Below, piece by piece: positions 9,251 through 17,907 of a DNA stretch of 64,000 nt. The stretch covers positions 62,001 through 126,000 of the forward strand of contig NZ_JAFCMB010000009.1 of the NCBI RefSeq assembly GCF_018130145.1. The letters run 5' to 3'. The stretch's first letter is position 1; each line of letters begins with the position of its first letter. The notes beneath the pieces were generated by a model, which saw only the letters and a program-made list of their open reading frames with translations, was not told the DNA's origin and did not search any database. The DNA comes from Bradyrhizobium sp. AUGA SZCCT0176 (GTDB lineage: Bacteria; Pseudomonadota; Alphaproteobacteria; Rhizobiales; Xanthobacteraceae). The position numbers were made by a program, and so were the translations under genes.

Positions 9251-9484
9251 TTCCAACTTCTTGTCATTCCGGGTTTGCGACCGGGTGGGATGAACGCTTG
9301 CGCCATGGTCCAATGCATCACAGTTTGATGTCAACGCAAAACCGCAGGAGACCCGCGAAGTGACCGAAGCCTGGCCGGATCCGCGCGACAATCCCGTCGA
9401 GCATCCTTGCGGGCGATTGCCTCTCCCCTGCTTTGGTGAGAAGCCGCCGGCGCCACCGCAGATTGGCACATTTCCATCGCCGAT

Positions 9485-10882
9485 TTACGTTCCCATTTTG
9501 AAGGCGTGAGAGCTCTTTTCCCATAAGGATCTGCTTAGCGAATACAGACACTCCGCAAAAAGCAAAGCGCCTACTCCATAGACAAACACATAGGCGACGA
9601 TGAACGTGTCGATGCTCCAATGAAACAGAAACATAAGAGCGCTGATCAGCACCATCCCCGCAAGGGTAATGTTGGCGCGACGGGCGAGCGCCTCAAATTT
9701 TCCCGCGCCGACCAGCACATATGCGCACGTGTTTTGTATCAGCATGAACACGAGCATTGCACAAATTGCCATGCGCATAATAGGCGAGACTATTCCGCTA
9801 TGGTTCAAAATCGTACCAAATATCCTTTCGCCGAACATGGAGACCGCGACAATGCCCACGGTCATCGGCAATAAACCCAACACGAATCCGGCCGCGGTTG
9901 CTCTTCCTAATCCGGACGCATTTTCGTTATGTAGCGCGCGCGTTTGGTGAGGGAGGACCGTCTCTGCGCCAATCAGGTAGGTCATCATCGCGAAGCGCGT
10001 CACCTTATAGAACATATCGAACGCGACAATTGCCGATCCATCCCCTGTGGCAGACAGCAAATAATACGGAAAAATGCTGATCACAAACTCAGCCGATAAC
10101 AACACGACTGCCGCGCGCGCGTCCCGTAATTTGCGCCTCAGAAAAAGCAGCCCCTCGAGAAACACCCCGCTCTGCAATGCAAAGCCGTGTGGTCGGGCGA
10201 GCCAGACCAGAGCTGCTATTGACGTCACCCATATGAATAAGCTCAGCGCGCCATATGCGACAAACGAAAGGCCAAAAAGCATCGCGATCGTCACCACCAG
10301 GATCGCTACACGTCTAACCAGATCAACGCCCTCAGTCCAAACAAAGCCATCCCTGGCGTTGATGGCCATGCGAAGGGGCATACGCGGCAAAGGACAGACG
10401 GCTCCGGCGAAAATCAGGAGGTATGCGATGCCATGATGTTCGACATGAACAATGCCGGCAATGAACACCACACCCAGAATAGCGACGGCGATGGCAGCGA
10501 TCGCGGTGTAGATCGTCACGCTTGCTAGCACCAGGTCGTGGTCGCCTTGATTCGCCTTACGTTTGTGAGCCTCACTCAGGTAGTGAGACCGCAGTTCAGA
10601 AAATGTCAGAACGGCAAGTCCGAGATCGCATTGCACCACAAGAGTAGCGACCGCCAGCAAGCCCGCAATAAATGCATACGACTCAAGGCCTATCGTTCGA
10701 ATCAGCACATACGCCAGGACAAAACTCGATATCGCCGCAAGTGCGGTATTGAGCCCCTTCAGCACAAGAAGAGCTGGCCAGTTATGCGCGCCGCGGCCCA
10801 AGCCCGCTAGTATTGCGCTTCCCAGGCCTCGTTTGCGAATTGCTAGTGGTGGGTGAAACCAGAATAGAGACATAGCAATCAT
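9485..10882 (-). CDS. Polysaccharide or lipid-linked oligosaccharide flippase-like membrane protein
   Basis: About 465 residues with some twelve hydrophobic segments, arranged like the Wzx/MATE-type flippases that move lipid-linked glycans across the inner membrane. The first half holds LNTALAAISSFVLAYVLIRTIGLESYAFI, a pattern typical of the first two helices. Base composition is visibly more AT-rich than the catabolic genes around it, hinting at horizontal origin. The exact start is uncertain: ATGs at 10882 and 10873 and a GTG at 10912 are possible and none has a strong Shine-Dalgarno sequence. No glycosyltransferase genes are adjacent. The divergent neighbour is an adenylation-carrier-thioesterase protein. 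Confidence 0.75.
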   Translation of the reverse strand: MIAMSLFWFHPPLAIRKRGLGSAILAGLGRGAHNWPALLVLKGLNTALAAISSFVLAYVLIRTIGLESYAFIAGLLAVATLVVQCDLGLAVLTFSELRSHYLSEAHKRKANQGDHDLVLASVTIYTAIAAIAVAILGVVFIAGIVHVEHHGIAYLLIFAGAVCPLPRMPLRMAINARDGFVWTEGVDLVRRVAILVVTIAMLFGLSFVAYGALSLFIWVTSIAALVWLARPHGFALQSGVFLEGLLFLRRKLRDARAAVVLLSAEFVISIFPYYLLSATGDGSAIVAFDMFYKVTRFAMMTYLIGAETVLPHQTRALHNENASGLGRATAAGFVLGLLPMTVGIVAVSMFGERIFGTILNHSGIVSPIMRMAICAMLVFMLIQNTCAYVLVGAGKFEALARRANITLAGMVLISALMFLFHWSIDTFIVAYVFVYGVGALLFAECLYSLSRSLWEKSSHAFKMGT

Positions 10883-11203
10883 CCGCGCCCATCGGAGCCT
10901 GGCCGGCCGCACGTGGGCGAACCAGGCGAGCTATGCCTGTTTCGCCCGTATGTAAGCAACGACCGTCTGCGACCTTTTTGTAGGCGATGCCGTGCGCCTT
11001 GCAGAGCTCTATCGCCTGCCCGATACGATGCCAACGGATACAGCGCTCCAAGGCTAGAATTCACCTAGCCCTCCCGAGGTACCCACCATTGCCAATTGTC
11101 CAGTCAGCGGGGAAGTAGCTGTAATCTTTGCCACTGGCGATTGCAGTGGCTTGGTGTAGCGGCGGCACACCGCGGTCACATTCTTGTGGTCACGGAGGCT
11201 TGT
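10883..11203. other. Divergent intergenic region
   Basis: About 320 bases lie between the flippase and the adenylation-carrier-thioesterase gene, which are transcribed away from each other. It should hold both promoters. No clear inverted repeat or terminator was recognised, and short frames here have no recognisable similarity. Confidence 0.5.
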
Positions 11204-13927
11204 GTGACGAATTTGCTCCTGGAGAACGCGAAGTCGGCTCGCGTGATCTGGTCCGAGGGAGCCTCGTCCGTCCGCGACGGCGCAGAGCCCGAGGTCCAAT
11301 GCACGCTGGGCCAAGTCATCGGTCGGACTGCCAGCCGGTTCCCGGACCAGCCTGCGATCGTCTCCACCAGGTTTGCGCCGCTGACGTACCGCGATCTTCA
11401 GGACCAGTTGGACGGCATCCGCCGGCAGCTGCGTTTGGCTGGATTCGATTGCAAGGCCCGGATCGGGGTACTCATGCCGAACGGCGCGGAGGCGGTTCTC
11501 GCCATTGTGGCGGTGGCCTGCTGCAGCATCGCGGTTCCTCTTGACCCGCGACTGTCCGAGGCGGAATTCGATCAACGTCTCGACATGCTGCGCCTGGACG
11601 CGCTTCTCGCGCCGCAAGGCAGAGCCTTTGAAGCGCGTCAGGCGGCCGAGCGGAGAAGGATTGCCGTGATCGAAGCCGCTCCGATCGGACGCGGTGCACT
11701 TGGACTAAATATCGCCGTGCAGGTCTCCAGCTCCCCTGCGATCGACGCCGAGCCTGATCCGGGCTCGCCTGCCTTCATCCTGCAGACGTCGGGCACGACC
11801 GCGCAGCCAAAGCTCATTCCGTTCAGTCATAGCAATATGCTGGCGGCGGCCGCACGGCTTCAGGCCTGGTTCGGCCTCACGCCTTGGGACCGCTGCCTGA
11901 GCGTGTCGTCCCCTTACTATTCCCATGGGCTCAAAGTAACGGTCTTCACACCATTGCTGACGGGCGGCAGCATTGCTGTGCCGGCAAACAGCGCCATCCT
12001 GGCGCTCGATGAATGGCTCGATATCCTGCGGCCGACCTGGTACTCGGCGGGCCCCACGCTCCACACTGCCGTGCTGGACAAGGCAAAGAGCCTCGAGGAT
12101 GCGCCGGCGGCGCACACTCTGCGGCTCGTTGTTTCGGGCGGCGCGCCACTCGCGAAGGAGGTGCAGAACGACTTGCAGCGCGTTTTGGGCGTGCCGGTGC
12201 TGGAACATTACGGCTCCAGTGAAGCTGCGCAAATCGCCGCCAATCTGCCGCCGCCCGGTCCAAACCGGCCAGGGACTTGCGGGCAACCTTGGCCTGATAC
12301 GGTGGCCATTGTCGGTGAGGATGGACATCCCTTACGGGCTGGCGAGCGGGGCGAGGTCTGGGTTCGTGGCCCCACCGTGATCTCTGGCTATCTCGATGCG
12401 CCGGAACTCAATCAAGCTGCTTTCAAAGAGGGGTGGCTTCGCACCGGCGACATCGGCAGCCTCGACAAAGACGGCTTCCTGTCCCTGCACGGGCGCCTGA
12501 GCGAACTGATCAACCGCGGCGGTGAGAAGATCTCCCCCGCTGAGGTCGACTCCGCGCTGCTGCGCCATCCCGCCGTAGCCGAGGCCGCTGCTTTCGCAAT
12601 CCCCCATCCACGCCTCGGCGAGGACGTCGCAGCCGCCATCGTTCGCCATCCTGGCGCGCAGGCGACACCTGCGGAGCTTCGCCAGTTCCTGCAACACGCC
12701 TTGGCCTCTTTCAAGATTCCGCGGCGCATTCTGATCCTCGACCAACTGCCAAAGGGGGCGACGGGAAAGGTTCAGCGGCGACGGCTGCGCGCGTCGCTCG
12801 ACGGGCTGTCGGGCGATCAGGAGGCGATGCCCGCGCCTGCTGTGAACAAAGAGCCGTTGGATCTGGAAGCTGAATTGCTGACCCTGTGGCGGAGGCTGCT
12901 CAAGTCCGAGGCTGTGACGGTCGACGATGATTTTTTCGCCAGCGGTGGTGACTCGCTCCTGGCGATGGAAATGCTCCTCGAAGTCGAGCGGCTCATCGGG
13001 CACCCCGTACCGGAAACGATTTTGTACGGGGCAGAAACGATCCGGCAACTTGCCCCGAAAATGGCCATGCAGGCAGGCACGCCGGCGACGCCGTTCTTCC
13101 AGTTCGGTGCCGGCGGCAATCGGCCTCCCCTGTACTTCTTCAATGGGGACTTCGTCAGCGGCCACTCGTGCGTGCGGCGGGTGGTGGAACTCTTCGGGGC
13201 CGATTACCCGCTCATTTCTATCGATCCCCATGGTCTACGCGGGGAGTCGATTCCGCCGTCGATCGAGGAGATGGCCGCCGACCGCCTGCCGCTTATTTTG
13301 GAGAAGCAGAACAGCGGTCCTTTCCTCCTGGGCGGCAAATGCAACGGCGCCATGGTGGCGTTTGAAACAGCCCGCCTGCTGATGGCGGCCGGCCACAAGG
13401 TTGATAGGGTTGTGATGGTCGATCCGCCGACCGTCAGTGCCCGTCCGGCACCGCGGGCGATCCTTGGGCTGCTGAGGCCGATAGTCTCGCCTTACTGTCT
13501 GCGCTGGACCTATGAACAAATGGGGCGGCTGGAGCGGTTCTTCAAGGCGCCGACGAGCAAGCCAATGACGATCGCCAGGCTCTATGGCACTTTTTACAAT
13601 AATGAGATTCCGCCGGCGTTATGGGACGCTTATTCGATCGCGATGGCGCAGTATCTTCCGGCACCGCTCCAGGTCCCTGTGACCTTTTACGCGGCCGACC
13701 ACGACGGCCGGGCGTGGCGGCATCTCAGTTCTCAACTCGAAGTGATCGAGGTGCCTGGGGGACACAGTGGTTGCCTGACGATCGGCGCTGAATATCTGGT
13801 TGATCATCTGCGGCAAAGAATTGACGTTCTGGTTGACGGCGCGCCCTCTGCCGTTGAACCGCACTTTTCGCCGATCGGCTGTCACGGCGCGCAAATCGGT
13901 GGCCCCGCACTGGTCATCGAAACTTGA
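11204..13927 (+). CDS. NRPS-like adenylation-carrier-thioesterase protein
   Basis: About 907 residues with three domains. The adenylation domain (about residues 35-545) has ATP motif TSGTTAQPK, YGSSEAAQ, GWLRTGDIG, the RLSELINRGGEKISPAEVD hinge region and PKGATGKVQRR with the catalytic lysine. A carrier domain follows (about 560-630), with FFASGGDSLLAME; Ser584 would carry phosphopantetheine. A thioesterase-like alpha/beta hydrolase domain (about 645-880) has GGKCNGAMVAFE, placing Cys713 where serine normally sits, and a likely catalytic His854 in PGGHSG. There is no condensation domain. The GTG at 11204 follows GGAGG with good spacing. Such proteins activate, load and release or condense one acyl unit; the substrate is unknown. 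Confidence 0.85.
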   Translation: MTNLLLENAKSARVIWSEGASSVRDGAEPEVQCTLGQVIGRTASRFPDQPAIVSTRFAPLTYRDLQDQLDGIRRQLRLAGFDCKARIGVLMPNGAEAVLAIVAVACCSIAVPLDPRLSEAEFDQRLDMLRLDALLAPQGRAFEARQAAERRRIAVIEAAPIGRGALGLNIAVQVSSSPAIDAEPDPGSPAFILQTSGTTAQPKLIPFSHSNMLAAAARLQAWFGLTPWDRCLSVSSPYYSHGLKVTVFTPLLTGGSIAVPANSAILALDEWLDILRPTWYSAGPTLHTAVLDKAKSLEDAPAAHTLRLVVSGGAPLAKEVQNDLQRVLGVPVLEHYGSSEAAQIAANLPPPGPNRPGTCGQPWPDTVAIVGEDGHPLRAGERGEVWVRGPTVISGYLDAPELNQAAFKEGWLRTGDIGSLDKDGFLSLHGRLSELINRGGEKISPAEVDSALLRHPAVAEAAAFAIPHPRLGEDVAAAIVRHPGAQATPAELRQFLQHALASFKIPRRILILDQLPKGATGKVQRRRLRASLDGLSGDQEAMPAPAVNKEPLDLEAELLTLWRRLLKSEAVTVDDDFFASGGDSLLAMEMLLEVERLIGHPVPETILYGAETIRQLAPKMAMQAGTPATPFFQFGAGGNRPPLYFFNGDFVSGHSCVRRVVELFGADYPLISIDPHGLRGESIPPSIEEMAADRLPLILEKQNSGPFLLGGKCNGAMVAFETARLLMAAGHKVDRVVMVDPPTVSARPAPRAILGLLRPIVSPYCLRWTYEQMGRLERFFKAPTSKPMTIARLYGTFYNNEIPPALWDAYSIAMAQYLPAPLQVPVTFYAADHDGRAWRHLSSQLEVIEVPGGHSGCLTIGAEYLVDHLRQRIDVLVDGAPSAVEPHFSPIGCHGAQIGGPALVIET

Positions 13928-13983
13928 GGATCGGACCAGGGCGGCAGCAACGCAAATTGCGCCGTGCCAGTGCCTTGCGATGT

Positions 13984-14475
13984 TCAGCCAACCGGTCCGG
14001 GGATCCAATAGTCGCCGGAAAGCGGCCTGACGCTTACGCCGTAAATTACCCCGAGCTGCAGGCTTGGATCGAAATGGCGCATCGTCCGCTCATTGAGGTC
14101 AATGATGCGGCCAGGCGTCAGCGGCCCCACGTCATTTATCTTGACGATGACCTTCTTGCCTACAGCCTCAACCAGGGCATATTTCGGCCTCGCGCCATAT
14201 CGGACCCCACCAAATTTCTGGCGCAGACTCGTCTTGATGGCAGCCGCCCAGACAGTGGGCTCATAGCGCTCGCCGGAGGCTGTGTTCGGGCCGCCCTCCC
14301 GCCATCCGGGCCGGAACGGATTGTACGTGGATGCTGCGCCAACGATCGCATCCCCAGAAGCGGCAATGACGACGGCGCTTGAATGAACTGCAGCCATTTC
14401 ACTTCGAGCAACGGTAACAGAAATGGCAAGCAGCACTACGACGCCGCAAATTGCGGCGCTCGAGCGAAACAACAT
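13984..14475 (-). CDS. RlpA-like double-psi beta-barrel protein
   Basis: A 163-residue exported protein. The N-terminal hydrophobic segment (SAAICGVVVLLAISVTVA) is a signal peptide or anchor. The rest matches the RlpA-like double-psi beta-barrel: GAASTYNP, then TASGERYEPTVWAAAIKTSL, VIVKINDVGPLTPGRIIDLN, the last being the family hallmark. RlpA-type proteins are peptidoglycan-cleaving or -binding envelope proteins, but this one lacks the SPOR domain of septal RlpA. The ATG at 14475 has a GAGGAG ribosome site six bases upstream, better than the longer open start at 14535. It converges with the preceding plus-strand gene. Confidence 0.82.
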   Translation of the reverse strand: MLFRSSAAICGVVVLLAISVTVARSEMAAVHSSAVVIAASGDAIVGAASTYNPFRPGWREGGPNTASGERYEPTVWAAAIKTSLRQKFGGVRYGARPKYALVEAVGKKVIVKINDVGPLTPGRIIDLNERTMRHFDPSLQLGVIYGVSVRPLSGDYWIPGPVG

Positions 14476-15186
14476 CGTAACTCCTCGATTGATTTTCTGG
14501 ATCGTTCGGTTCCCGATCCCGCAAAAAATGGTCAAGCGAACGCGGATGCGTTAACGAGCTTGCACCGATTTTGCGGATTCGTGCCGACACTGGCGACGGA
14601 ACCGTTGTGGGAACCAGGATGGTCCTCCCACAGGTGTCTTTCCCACCGACTAAGAAAGAAATTGCGTCAGCAGCATGACTGAATAGAGGCGCTTGGTGAG
14701 GGCGTGAGCAGGAGCACGCGTCTGGCCGATGTCGGCTCGGGTCACAAGCAGACGTTCCAGCTGATCCATGAGCAAGTCTGCTTCGGCCTCACCAGCGGAC
14801 ATGAGAGGCGACGGCGACACGTGATCAGGTAAGCGTCTCATCCGGATGTGAGCAAGAGAAGTCTGCCTCGGTCCGTCGAGAAGCGGTCGAGGACGAATTG
14901 AGAGGCGTCAAACAATCGGGGAATTCGTCGGCCGGATTCCACTGCCGGCCCACAGCTCAGCGGGATCGAAATTTGTCTCCGTTGAAAATCTCCTCACAAC
15001 GGGCGTTTCAGCGGTTAGCTGAGTGGAGCACTCCTGTGGTCCCTGGCTGCCCTCGGGTGCCAACGTCTGCCCTGCATCGTGGGCAGGCAAGCCAATTATC
15101 AGTCGCATTGGTCTCACTTCCAGAAGCGTACAGGTTGCTGCAAACTGCATATGTAATCTCGCGATTCGTAGATGTCTTGAGGACCC
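14476..15186. other. Long intergenic stretch without assignable gene
   Basis: About 710 bases between the RlpA-like gene and a small membrane protein gene. A 63-residue minus-strand frame at 14650-14841 and a plus-strand frame from 14898 are open, but neither shows a domain or a convincing start. I see no hairpin with a T tract and no repeats. Confidence 0.5.
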
Positions 15187-15459
15187 ATGAACGAGACCTT
15201 GATATCCGCCTGCACGATGTTTCTCATTCCAGCGACGCTCTTGTTTGGCGCTTTAGGTGTCGCGAACTCGTCCTTTCTCAAGATGCTGGTCTGCTTGCTT
15301 GGCATCGCCACGACAGGGTTATGGCTTTACCGGATATGGTGGTGGGCAAACCTGTCTTTGATTGATCGCAGAACGGCGCTCGGTCTCGCGGGCATGTTTG
15401 CGTGCGCATGGCTGGTGACATTCCTGGTGCAGTTGAAGAATGTGTTCTCGTCGCGCTGA
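15187..15459 (+). CDS. Small three-helix membrane protein, unknown function
   Basis: A 90-residue protein made almost wholly of three hydrophobic segments: about residues 5-25 (ISACTMFLIPATLLFGALGV), 30-50 and 65-83. A GAGGA ribosome-binding sequence lies five bases before the ATG. It ends in a short basic tail (KNVFSSR). No family is recognised with certainty. The gene points toward, and ends about 140 bases from, the DUF2066 gene on the other strand. It is probably real because of the clean start site and consistent hydrophobic pattern. Confidence 0.6.
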   Translation: MNETLISACTMFLIPATLLFGALGVANSSFLKMLVCLLGIATTGLWLYRIWWWANLSLIDRRTALGLAGMFACAWLVTFLVQLKNVFSSR

Positions 15460-15602
15460 CTGGCTTCGTTCCGTGGGGTGCATCGGCTGACAGCACCTTG
15501 GCTCACGACGTCGTCGGCGAGGGTGGTGTAATCGTCTCGGTCGACAACATCCGTTATCGCGCATCGATCCGGGTCACCGCTGCCTTCCCGAATTGCGGCT
15601 CG

Positions 15603-16481
15603 CTATTGGTGCCCGGCAAGGATTTGCGCGGCAGCGCCGATGCCTTGCCGGAAGGCCTCGTCGAACGTGACAGCCGCAAGCTGCCATTGCTGCGACCTGC
15701 CCTGCCAATCGAGCTGCCAGTCCGAGTTCCACCGCAGCTCCTGATCGTCCCAGACGAGGCGCACGATCAGCACGACCTCTCCGCCCCGCCCGGCCACGGC
15801 TTCAGCGATCTTCGCGGGCGCGATGCCCGCAAGCGCAAGCTCATTGGCGCCGACGCCGGCGAGCGCTGCGGCATCGGGCAGCACGATGGGCATTCCCCGC
15901 TTGGCCGCGGCCGCCAGGAGGGCAGCCCGCTGCAGATCCGTCTCTTTCGAGTCGCCTGCAACCACGTATCGTCGCGCGCCCGGCTGCATCTCCACGAAGA
16001 CGCCAAGCACCGGGCGGCGGGTAAGCCATGGCTTGACGCCCAGCTTGGCAAGCATGCCGTTGATGGCGGCCTCGTCGAACTCGGCCGTCAGAATGAAGGA
16101 GCGGTCGCGGGTGCCCTGCTCGTCGTTCTTCGGCTTGCCGCCCTTTTCATCGCGGTAGGAAAAGTCCCGAACCAGTTTCGCAGCATCGGCCTTGTATGGG
16201 TCGAGACGCGGGTCGCCCGCGAGCCGCAGCGTGCCGCTTACTTTGATGAGAACGTCTTCCAGGCACGATGCGAAGCCGAGGATACGGTTTACCTCGCCCT
16301 GCCCCGTCACGATGGTCTGCGCGCGATAGAGTTCTGCCGGCGGAATAGCGTTCGTCGCGTTGGCGAGCCCCGGTTGCTGTGGCGTGTCGGCGGCGACGGC
16401 GGGGAGCGCGAGCAGCACTACCGCCGCGATTGCCGCCAGAAAGCAGGGAATGGAGCGTGTCGTCGCTGGATGCATCCTCAA
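15603..16481 (-). CDS. DUF2066 domain-containing exported protein
   Basis: A 292-residue protein with a signal peptide (IPCFLAAIAAVVLLALPAVA, cut near residue 31). The mature part matches DUF2066 as I know it: YRAQTIVTGQGEVNRILGF, then CLEDVLIKVSG near residue 75, and a second half with VLPDAAALAGVGANELALAG and VLIVRLVWDDQELRWNSDW. The family is widespread in alpha- and gammaproteobacteria and its biochemical role is unknown. The gene stands alone, with small predicted membrane peptides upstream. Confidence 0.85.
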   Translation of the reverse strand: MRMHPATTRSIPCFLAAIAAVVLLALPAVAADTPQQPGLANATNAIPPAELYRAQTIVTGQGEVNRILGFASCLEDVLIKVSGTLRLAGDPRLDPYKADAAKLVRDFSYRDEKGGKPKNDEQGTRDRSFILTAEFDEAAINGMLAKLGVKPWLTRRPVLGVFVEMQPGARRYVVAGDSKETDLQRAALLAAAAKRGMPIVLPDAAALAGVGANELALAGIAPAKIAEAVAGRGGEVVLIVRLVWDDQELRWNSDWQLDWQGRSQQWQLAAVTFDEAFRQGIGAAAQILAGHQ

Positions 16482-16617
16482 GGCCGAAAGCCCTCACTTG
16501 ATGTTGGCGACGCAATGCTGATCGCACCCGTCTCCAGGCAAATCCTCTCCTGACTGGGTATTCTACAGGGAAACTGACGATATTGGGGGCCAGCGAGCGC
16601 TGCCTTGCAGTTTCCGA

Positions 16618-16713
16618 TTAGAGCACGAACGTGACCAGTTGATACAGCGCATAGGCCAGTTGCACGCCCAACACGGCCAAGGCTACGATCATCAAAAAGG
16701 AGCTGAAATGCAT
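16618..16713 (-). CDS. Possible 31-residue single-span membrane peptide
   Basis: A short frame coding for a peptide that begins MHFSSFLMIVALAVLGVQLA and continues hydrophobic to its end in LVTFVL and a stop. It is a clean single transmembrane span. No good Shine-Dalgarno sequence precedes the ATG, which lowers confidence. It is the first of two similar-sized membrane peptides upstream of the DUF2066 gene on the same strand. Confidence 0.35.
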   Translation of the reverse strand: MHFSSFLMIVALAVLGVQLAYALYQLVTFVL

Positions 16714-16901
16714 GAGGGTTGAAACCAATATGCCCTCTTGAACTGATTGTTCTCGCAAGAAGACTTCGAACTGATCAGTACGTCATGCTGCCCTACAAAC
16801 GTTTGGCAGTTCGAGAAGGAGGCTTCCGCCGCCGCGGAAGTAATGTCATTGCCGCGAACCTCTTCTTGGCCGGAGGTCGCTTGTTGGACGGAAGTTCACG
16901 C

Positions 16902-17000
16902 CTACGTGCCGTAGAAAATCTTCATCCCCCACACCACGACGACGACGGCCGACACCAGCGTGGCCGCCGTCAAGATACTTTCTAAGGAAGCGACTCTCAT
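16902..17000 (-). CDS. Possible 32-residue single-span membrane peptide
   Basis: A short frame beginning MRVASLESILTAATLVSAVV and ending WGMKIFYGT and a stop, with one hydrophobic span flanked by short polar ends. A GGAG ribosome-binding sequence lies eight bases before the ATG, which makes translation plausible. Size and topology resemble the peptide at 16618-16713 but the sequences differ. Function unknown. Confidence 0.45.
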   Translation of the reverse strand: MRVASLESILTAATLVSAVVVVVWGMKIFYGT

Positions 17001-17133
17001 ACTACTACTCCGCTTCCCAGCCCCGTTTGCGGTCTAGTTGATTCGTTCGGTCCGCCGCAATCGCGCGGGCGACTGTGTTGAGCGCTCGCATGGCAATTGT
17101 GGTTTGCGGGCCACATCATTCCCGTAGAATTAC

Positions 17134-17163
17134 TGGCGCAGCGAGTGGGATTCGAACTCCCGG
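17134..17163 (-). other. tRNA 3' end remnant, possible attachment-site scar
   Basis: On the minus strand the bases read as the 3' end of a tRNA: GTTCGAATCCCAC (T-loop and 3' T-stem), an acceptor strand, and CCA. The 5' half of the T-stem no longer pairs properly and no D-arm, anticodon arm or matching 5' acceptor strand is found upstream. This is therefore a fragment, not a gene. Such 3' fragments commonly mark integration or excision of elements at tRNA genes. Confidence 0.6.
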
Positions 17164-17658
17164 TACGGCCGGGCGGCAGTCGTGATCAAACCAGTCTCCA
17201 CCGATAGTCTCCGCAAAACGGGAACATCCGACATCGGCGACTTCCACCCCAGGAGCGGCGAACAGGGAGTCTGGAGACGAAATCGAATGCGCGAAAAGCC
17301 GGGATGCCCGGCCCTATCTCGCGTTTCTTGGGAAGCCTCGCCGAACGCCGGAATCGCTGGCTGGGGCGGGAGGGTACTCAGCCCGATGGGCTCCACCATC
17401 AACCAATTGAAAACGCTACAAAAATTGGTGCGATTCTGGGGTAGTAACGGGGGGCGTCCGACAGAAATCCGCCTACGCTGTTCCTACGACGTCCTTCTTG
17501 TGGAACAGCTTTCGAGGCCTCGATAGGGTACCCCATTATAGGCGGAGCAATGAAGCCGGCAGCGGCGCCCAACCCCGTTCAAGTCGCGGGACTGCCCGCA
17601 TTCTGAAACCTCCGGAGTGCAGAGCATCGGCGATGAGCGGTGCGCTGCCGCGGGAGCC
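17164..17658. other. Intergenic stretch beside the tRNA remnant
   Basis: About 500 bases with no gene that I can support. A minus-strand open frame running into the tRNA remnant ends REFESHSLRQ, a familiar artefact of translating a tRNA 3' end, and is not called. No integrase gene is visible. Confidence 0.5.
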
Positions 17659-17843
17659 CTACAATGAGAGGCCCGTCATCTTGAGCACAGCCTCGGGCCG
17701 TTCACCCTGGACTGCGATCTTCGAAAGCGCTCTTGCGATCTCCTCCAGATCTGTTGCCGTGAGCGTCACGTCGACCGTGCCGCGCTTCTCCTCCAGACGA
17801 TGTAGCTTGGTGGTGTCGGGGATCGACGAAGAACCGGTAATGA
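17659..17843 (-). pseudogene. Fossil 3' end of an aldo/keto reductase gene
   Basis: On the minus strand the frame reads ITGSSSIPDTTKLHRLEEKR, then GTVDVTLTATDLEEIARALS, KIAVQGERPEAVLKMTGLSL and a stop. This matches the C-terminus of aldo/keto reductases (IPGTTKLHRLEEN, ELTADDL, KMTG). The frame hits a stop just upstream and the catalytic barrel is absent. It lies 65 bases past the stop codon of the SDR-aldolase gene on the same strand, so it was probably the next gene of that operon. A near copy lies at 38165. Confidence 0.75.
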
Positions 17844-17907
17844 GCCCCCTCTTGCACTTTGAGGGTCATATGACGGTCGTCCCATACCGACTACGAGCGT
17901 AAAAATC

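Noticed and set aside
17134..17163. A complete tRNA gene.
   Set aside because: Only the 3' part is present; no 5' acceptor strand, D-arm or anticodon arm could be found on either side.
17130..17402. A 90-codon minus-strand frame ending REFESHSLRQ.
   Set aside because: The ending is a familiar artefact of translating a tRNA 3' end; treated as a tRNA remnant, not a gene.
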